The notes beneath the pieces were generated by a model. That model saw only the letters and a list, made by a program, of their open reading frames with translations. It ran no database searches and was not told where the DNA came from. From positions 55,012,322 to 55,076,321 of the forward strand of contig OX392528.1 of NCBI GenBank assembly GCA_947623455.1: a stretch of 64,000 bases of DNA, given 5' to 3'. Each line of letters starts with the position of its first letter. Position 1 is the stretch's first letter. Source of the stretch: Mimachlamys varia (Eukaryota > Mollusca > Bivalvia > Pectinida > Pectinidae). The translations under genes were made by a program, and so were the position numbers. This document shows, in pieces, positions 59,346 through 64,000 of this stretch.

Positions 59346-62300
59346 CAGCCTACATGCTACTAATCCCTGTGTCAATGTCATCAGAAATATGTCAATGTAG
59401 ACATACCGGTTTATTACTGTTCACTTGACGAGATACTGACCGAAAACAAACTTACCTCTAGATTCTATTCCTTTGTACTTTGTTTGTCATATATTTTCAC
59501 TCGGAATTAAATAAATTGTGTTAAGTAGATACCGCGATATTTCTACCACTAGATATAACTCTACATTAAACTGACGTTAAATTATGTTCCTTGTGTATAC
59601 TTCTCTTCTCACAATGGAAGAAAAAAAACACTGTGTCAAAATTAATTAATCTGAAATATAATATACAAGTTTTTTTGTGTCGATGACCAAATTTTGCTTA
59701 TTATATAACAATACATTATTTCTTGTTTGTATTTACTTGATTTATATCGAATTCATCTGAAAACGTAAATTTTTGTTAGCTTTGCGAACATAACTCAATA
59801 AACTGGTAAGCGATGTACTATGAAATGAAATGATATTAAATAGTCATGACTATATAAACGTATATTCTTGCCATTTTCGACGTAATTAAATGCTTATTGT
59901 ATCGTTTGCTTCTCTTATATTTTCTTTTTCTTTTATTTATTTGCATTTGGATATCAACGAACGGCGATTTGAAATCTATATCATGACCGAGACATTCTAA
60001 ATGACAGACCCAACCATCTGAACCTTTATCCGGACACAATCGTAAACTGGATATTGTTGTGTGTCTACATGTTAAACTCTAGCCTAAGGGGGCTGAGGTA
60101 GAAGTCTCCTCCAAAGTCCAACCTGTACATTACCATTTAACCGCTGTTCCTTGAAAGACGATCATAATAAATCGGTTATGGAGGTGTAATCATGTGCAGA
60201 AACAATGTACAGGGGGCGCTTCAGTGCGAAGTCCCTTGCGTAATTTGAAACCCACGATCCCGTATTTCATTTGTTTGAGAGTGACAGCCACCTATTTACC
60301 CAAATTATGGACACAATTTATTCTCCCTAAAGAAACTAAGTTTTGTATATTGATCCCCGTTGAAATTCCCCGAGAAGCCAATCAGATAGCGCTTTGCTTG
60401 GTTGATTGGATACACAATACTACGGAACGGTTCATGTGATTCAATAAAGACATCCTTACCGTCCAGTCCCTTTGTCGCTGTGAAATAAGCGACATAAAAC
60501 TATTTTCTTTTCAAGCTTTTTTTTTTTATAAGAGGACGGATTTCATGATCCCCTGAACAAAACTAAACATGGGCGATTTAGGGTGTAGTACTCATTCCTT
60601 TCGTTATTCATTGCTCTCAACGGGGAATATCTGAACAGAGTATCAATTACAAATTAATAATCAACTACCAATATTCAATTCACGGTTTAGGCGAGAAAAT
60701 AGATTTTGTGGTCATAAATCGCAGACTATGGTATCACTAATCAAGAACGTTTGAAATAAGAGGAAGTTGGGAAACTTAGAAACGATCACACCAGATGGCT
60801 TGAGTTTCCATGTGACAAATAAATAAGAAATATATTGTTCAGAAAGCCGAAAAAACAAAGCACTCTCTATCACCCGAAGAACCTCACAGAACAAATCGTC
60901 CTTACTAGGGCTTTATTGCGCATGCAACATGGGAACGCTCGCGTGGGGTGATGGGTAATTAACCACTGGTTCATCACCATAAACAAGATGGCTGCCTGAC
61001 CAAAATCGGAAATGAAAAAAAAACTTCGACGGAACTTTCTGAAATGAATTGCGCAAGAAAGCTTCGGCACAGTAAACTAGTCTGCAGGTGTCAGAATCGG
61101 GATAAGAACCTGCGTATGTGAAATACTTCCTTTTTACAGTTTCAGATATATTAAAAACATTCAATTAAAAGTTGTTCCGCTGTTGGCGGTCTTGTATGTA
61201 TCGCAAGCATACGGCTGATTTGTCATATGTTCACAAAGGCAATGATTTATGTTGTCTTCTCATGTGATGAATCGAGATCGTAAAAAAAAGATCCAAGTAT
61301 TTTATATATCATATCCATGGCATGGCTCCTATAAGGAAATAAATACGTATTGTGATATTCGCACTTATTCACCATTTTCTAAAAGGTTTTTGTAGCATTT
61401 TAGTGCTTCCCGAAATTGCTTCCTGATTCAAAGAGGAATTAAGATGAGTCATATATTTGATATAATTTCATTTATTAAACAGTGGTGTACTTACATAAAA
61501 CAATAGGCAGGCTCATGAGAGTTGTTTTGGAATCATGTTCACCGTAGTAATTTCTCTTGAGAGACGTCCGGAAACATCGTTACCTGTCCGGTTTGTATGT
61601 TAATTATGACTGATGGCCACCGGTTTCCGCATTGGACTGACATACCATATTAAGTCCTCATCACTCAGCAACCGACACTAGTGAAGGCGCGGTCCCTCCC
61701 CTCCCAGCCCCTCCCTGGGGACAAACGAAATACTGAGTAACGTTTGGGGTAGATTGGAAATCGACACCTTGAAATAAACAGACTGGGATGATATTTCCGT
61801 TCATTATTATCTAAGACTGGAAAATACGGAAAACTCAAGAGCTATCATACTCTTTAAGTATTACAGCGACTCATTTTGTAGGATCAAGTCAAACATTGTA
61901 TCGTGATCCATATTGATCAATTGCCTTTTAAGAGTAAATGAACTAAAATGTAAGGCAGAAAGACAATAATTAAATAAGAAACTAAAGGAACTCATTTTTT
62001 TTTTTTTTTTTTAAATTTTTATTGTTTTTTTTTCATTCAGAAATATAGGGTCACAAATAAAAAATAAATGGACCTTTATATTGGTTATGACTTGGAAACA
62101 AAAGGAGAAAACCATAACACAGCCGATGTAAAACGGACGGAACGAAAACAAACAAAAGGTTGACGATGGTCCAGAAACAAGCAGAACGAAAACAAGGAAC
62201 AAAATAACAGTATTTAAAAGGGGAATCATGGAGCAGACATGTTATGAAACAATAGAAACGAAACGAAAACGAGGAGCAGACGGAAGATATTCATATTCAA

Positions 62301-62444
62301 TATATGAATTGGACAAAATCATTGACAAAATTGACTTTGATTCAGACATAACGAAAACAAATACAAAGACAATTTTTTTGTACACCAAAGGAGCAAAAGC
62401 TTGGAACAGACAAAAAAGTATAAAAAATACCATGAAAAAATAAT
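59346..62444. other. AT-rich intergenic sequence
   Basis: No gene recognised. A T-rich run lies at 61995-62012. The short stretch aacaagatggctgcc at 60984 resembles a YY1-type motif but opens no frame. Confidence 0.4.
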
Positions 62445-62690
62445 GATCAAAATAAGAAATGTTAAAAATAAACCCGAACAAACAGAGAATACCAAAGCGT
62501 AAACAAAAACATAATCCGAACTCGAAATCGATTGAATTTGGGGCAAAATATGAACAAAGGAAATATTTACATGGAGATCCTAGCAAAAGTACAAGAGAAT
62601 AAGACCAGGTGTTCCGAAAGAGTAAGCGTCTTCTGCTTCATCGACGACACGTTAATCAAGTTCAAATCCAAGTTAATGCCATGACCTCAC
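62445..62690 (+). repeat. dispersed repeat family G, copy 4
   Basis: Contains agagaataccaaagcgtaaa, caaaaacataatccgaactc, gaaatcgattgaatttgggg, agtacaagagaataagacca, ggtgttccgaaagagtaagc and gtcttctgcttcatcgacga. Copy 5 follows about 450 bp downstream in the same orientation. Confidence 0.7.
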
Positions 62691-62904
62691 ATTGAGAACT
62701 GGGGCATAATTCCCAATCACAACAGGAAGACATACTAATATGAGTATACTCAAAAACGTACTTCTTTATACTTATTATCACACAAGGATATCGAATATTT
62801 CTCAATGAAACCAAGATGGCTGTCATAAAACGTGCCCATAACAATATGTATCTGTGCCGTGAGTATGTTCGAAAGAAGCTGACATCTATCACGAAAATCT
62901 CGAC

Positions 62905-63170
62905 ATTAAAAAAAAATAAAAAATAACAAAGCGTCAACAAAACCATAATCCGAACTCAAAATCGATCAAACTAGACGCAAAATAGGAACAAAAGAAAGAT
63001 TCACACAGAGACTCTCCTAAAAGCACAAGAGAATAAGGCCAGGTGTTCCGGAATAGTAAGCGGCCTCTGCTCCATCGACGACACCCGCCATGTAAATCTT
63101 CGTCACATCCAAGTAATAAAGCTATACAATAACGAATCAGCTGCGACAAAGAATCATAATGTTAGGACAA
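62905..63170 (+). repeat. dispersed repeat family G, copy 5
   Basis: Contains aaagcgtcaacaaaaccata, atccgaactcaaaatcgatc, aaactagacgcaaaatagga, gcacaagagaataaggccag, gtgttccggaatagtaagcg and catcgacgacacccgccatg. It is slightly more complete at the 3' side than copy 4. Confidence 0.7.
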
Positions 63171-63354
63171 ATAACGTTGGAGTCACAGCCTGGATGGTAG
63201 CTGCACAAAAACACCGTGACTTCGGGACGAATGAAAAACAAGTATGACATGAGAAAAGAAAAACTCGAAAAAGATTATAAAGAATTTTATCCACAAAAAC
63301 GGATTAATTCATTTCTCATTGATGCAATGCTTGACAAGCAAACAAAATAATATT

Positions 63355-64000
63355 AATCATAATAATATACAACATTTACATACCGCTCTATATAATTTGT
63401 AAAAATACACGAAAACTCTACACAACATGTAGAGAATAGCATTGCTTGTCCTTCTTAAGTAAAAAAAGATTTACAATCACCATTATTCATTTAGCAAGAA
63501 CATAACAATATCAATGTGCATATATAAATAAATAGATAATTTCCGCAGTGTGGCGGAAACTTTCCCAAAACACCGATTAACATTGGTCACAATACAATAC
63601 TTTAGTCACAGAACAATGATTCTGTCTCAGACCTTAGTAACTGGGACGGCTGATACAGGATAGCAACCTCTCGTAAGTGTCTTGTATGTGTACACCAAGA
63701 TTTGGTACTACGTCCAGGTAACCAGTGCAATGAATATAGCAAAGAAGTGATGTGCTTTCTCTTTCGACCTCGAGAAACGGGACGTGTTGCAGTGTTCAGT
63801 AGACGACAAGCTAGCATTACCATGAGATAACAAGTGAATGCACCAAAATCTTGAATGCGTTTGCAGTTACAAACTGCCGGATATATCTAATATTCTTGAT
63901 CTGGTAGTTACATGACTTGGCAATAGCATTTACTTGTTTTCTTCATGTTCAAGGACTTATCAAGGTAATCACTAATATTTTCCTGGAACAGTCTCAATAG
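63355..64000 (-). mobile_element. CR1/L2-like LINE, C-terminal half and 3' UTR, degenerate, runs off window
   Basis: Reading the minus strand from 64000: LDKSLNMKK and, after frame shifts, a segment of the type N(Y)QIxNIRYI..F.T..A.KILVHS. Then comes ITSLLYSLHWLPGR (63765-63724), then PSQLLRSETESL (63647-63612) and a frame-shifted SFPPH-like block near 63560. These are the ordered C-terminal blocks of CR1/L2-type reverse transcriptase ORFs, with deletions and stops. A 3' UTR and the tail atagagcggtatgtaaatgt at about 63365-63400 follow, matching the LINE end at 43169. The catalytic RT core lies beyond the window. Confidence 0.7.

Overview
The window looks like nuclear DNA of an invertebrate animal, most probably a bivalve mollusc. 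It is AT-rich, has very low gene density, and has no operons or bacterial-style genes. It is packed with tRNA-derived SINEs, CR1/L2-like LINE debris, small inverted-repeat (MITE or foldback) elements and long tandem arrays. Several repeats resemble families I recall from scallop, oyster and mussel DNA, but I could not search a database, so the taxon is an inference.

Only one reading frame is credible as a cellular gene: a 120-codon acidic protein on the minus strand at 3350-3712. It has an upstream in-frame stop, a good start context, a CRE-like palindrome upstream and a candidate poly(A) signal downstream. One degraded retroelement coding remnant lies at 15526-15795 (+), with an internal TGA. 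A second remnant, the C-terminal half of a CR1/L2-like reverse transcriptase ORF, runs off the window end at 63355-64000 (-).

Layout: 1-4858 holds small inverted-repeat elements, two strong long hairpins (1605-1701, 1866-1935), a tRNA-like tandem repeat, the acidic gene, and a 78-bp foldback insertion with 9-bp flanking duplications (4404-4481). 4859-10310 is a 49-bp satellite of about 111 units, with a decayed edge to 10460. 10461-27257 is mostly unique AT-rich DNA with a decayed 25-bp minisatellite, SINEs, MITEs and foldbacks. 27258-33846 is a 34-bp satellite of about 194 units. It directly abuts a degenerate tandem element (33855-34680) of the kind found in bivalve 'pearl'/Helitron-like elements. 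34681-64000 is a graveyard of dispersed repeats: a full SINE at 35487, MITE copies, a composite repeat with a triplicated 76-bp segment, a five-copy repeat family, and LINE fragments.

Three relationships stand out. Both satellites show copied multi-unit blocks spaced at (near-)exact multiples of the monomer. The SINE at 35487-35993 shares its 3' tail with the LINE fragments at 43.2 and 63.4 kb, which suggests a SINE-LINE partnership. A related repeat copy at 34.8 kb preserves the apparent empty site of the 78-bp foldback insertion.
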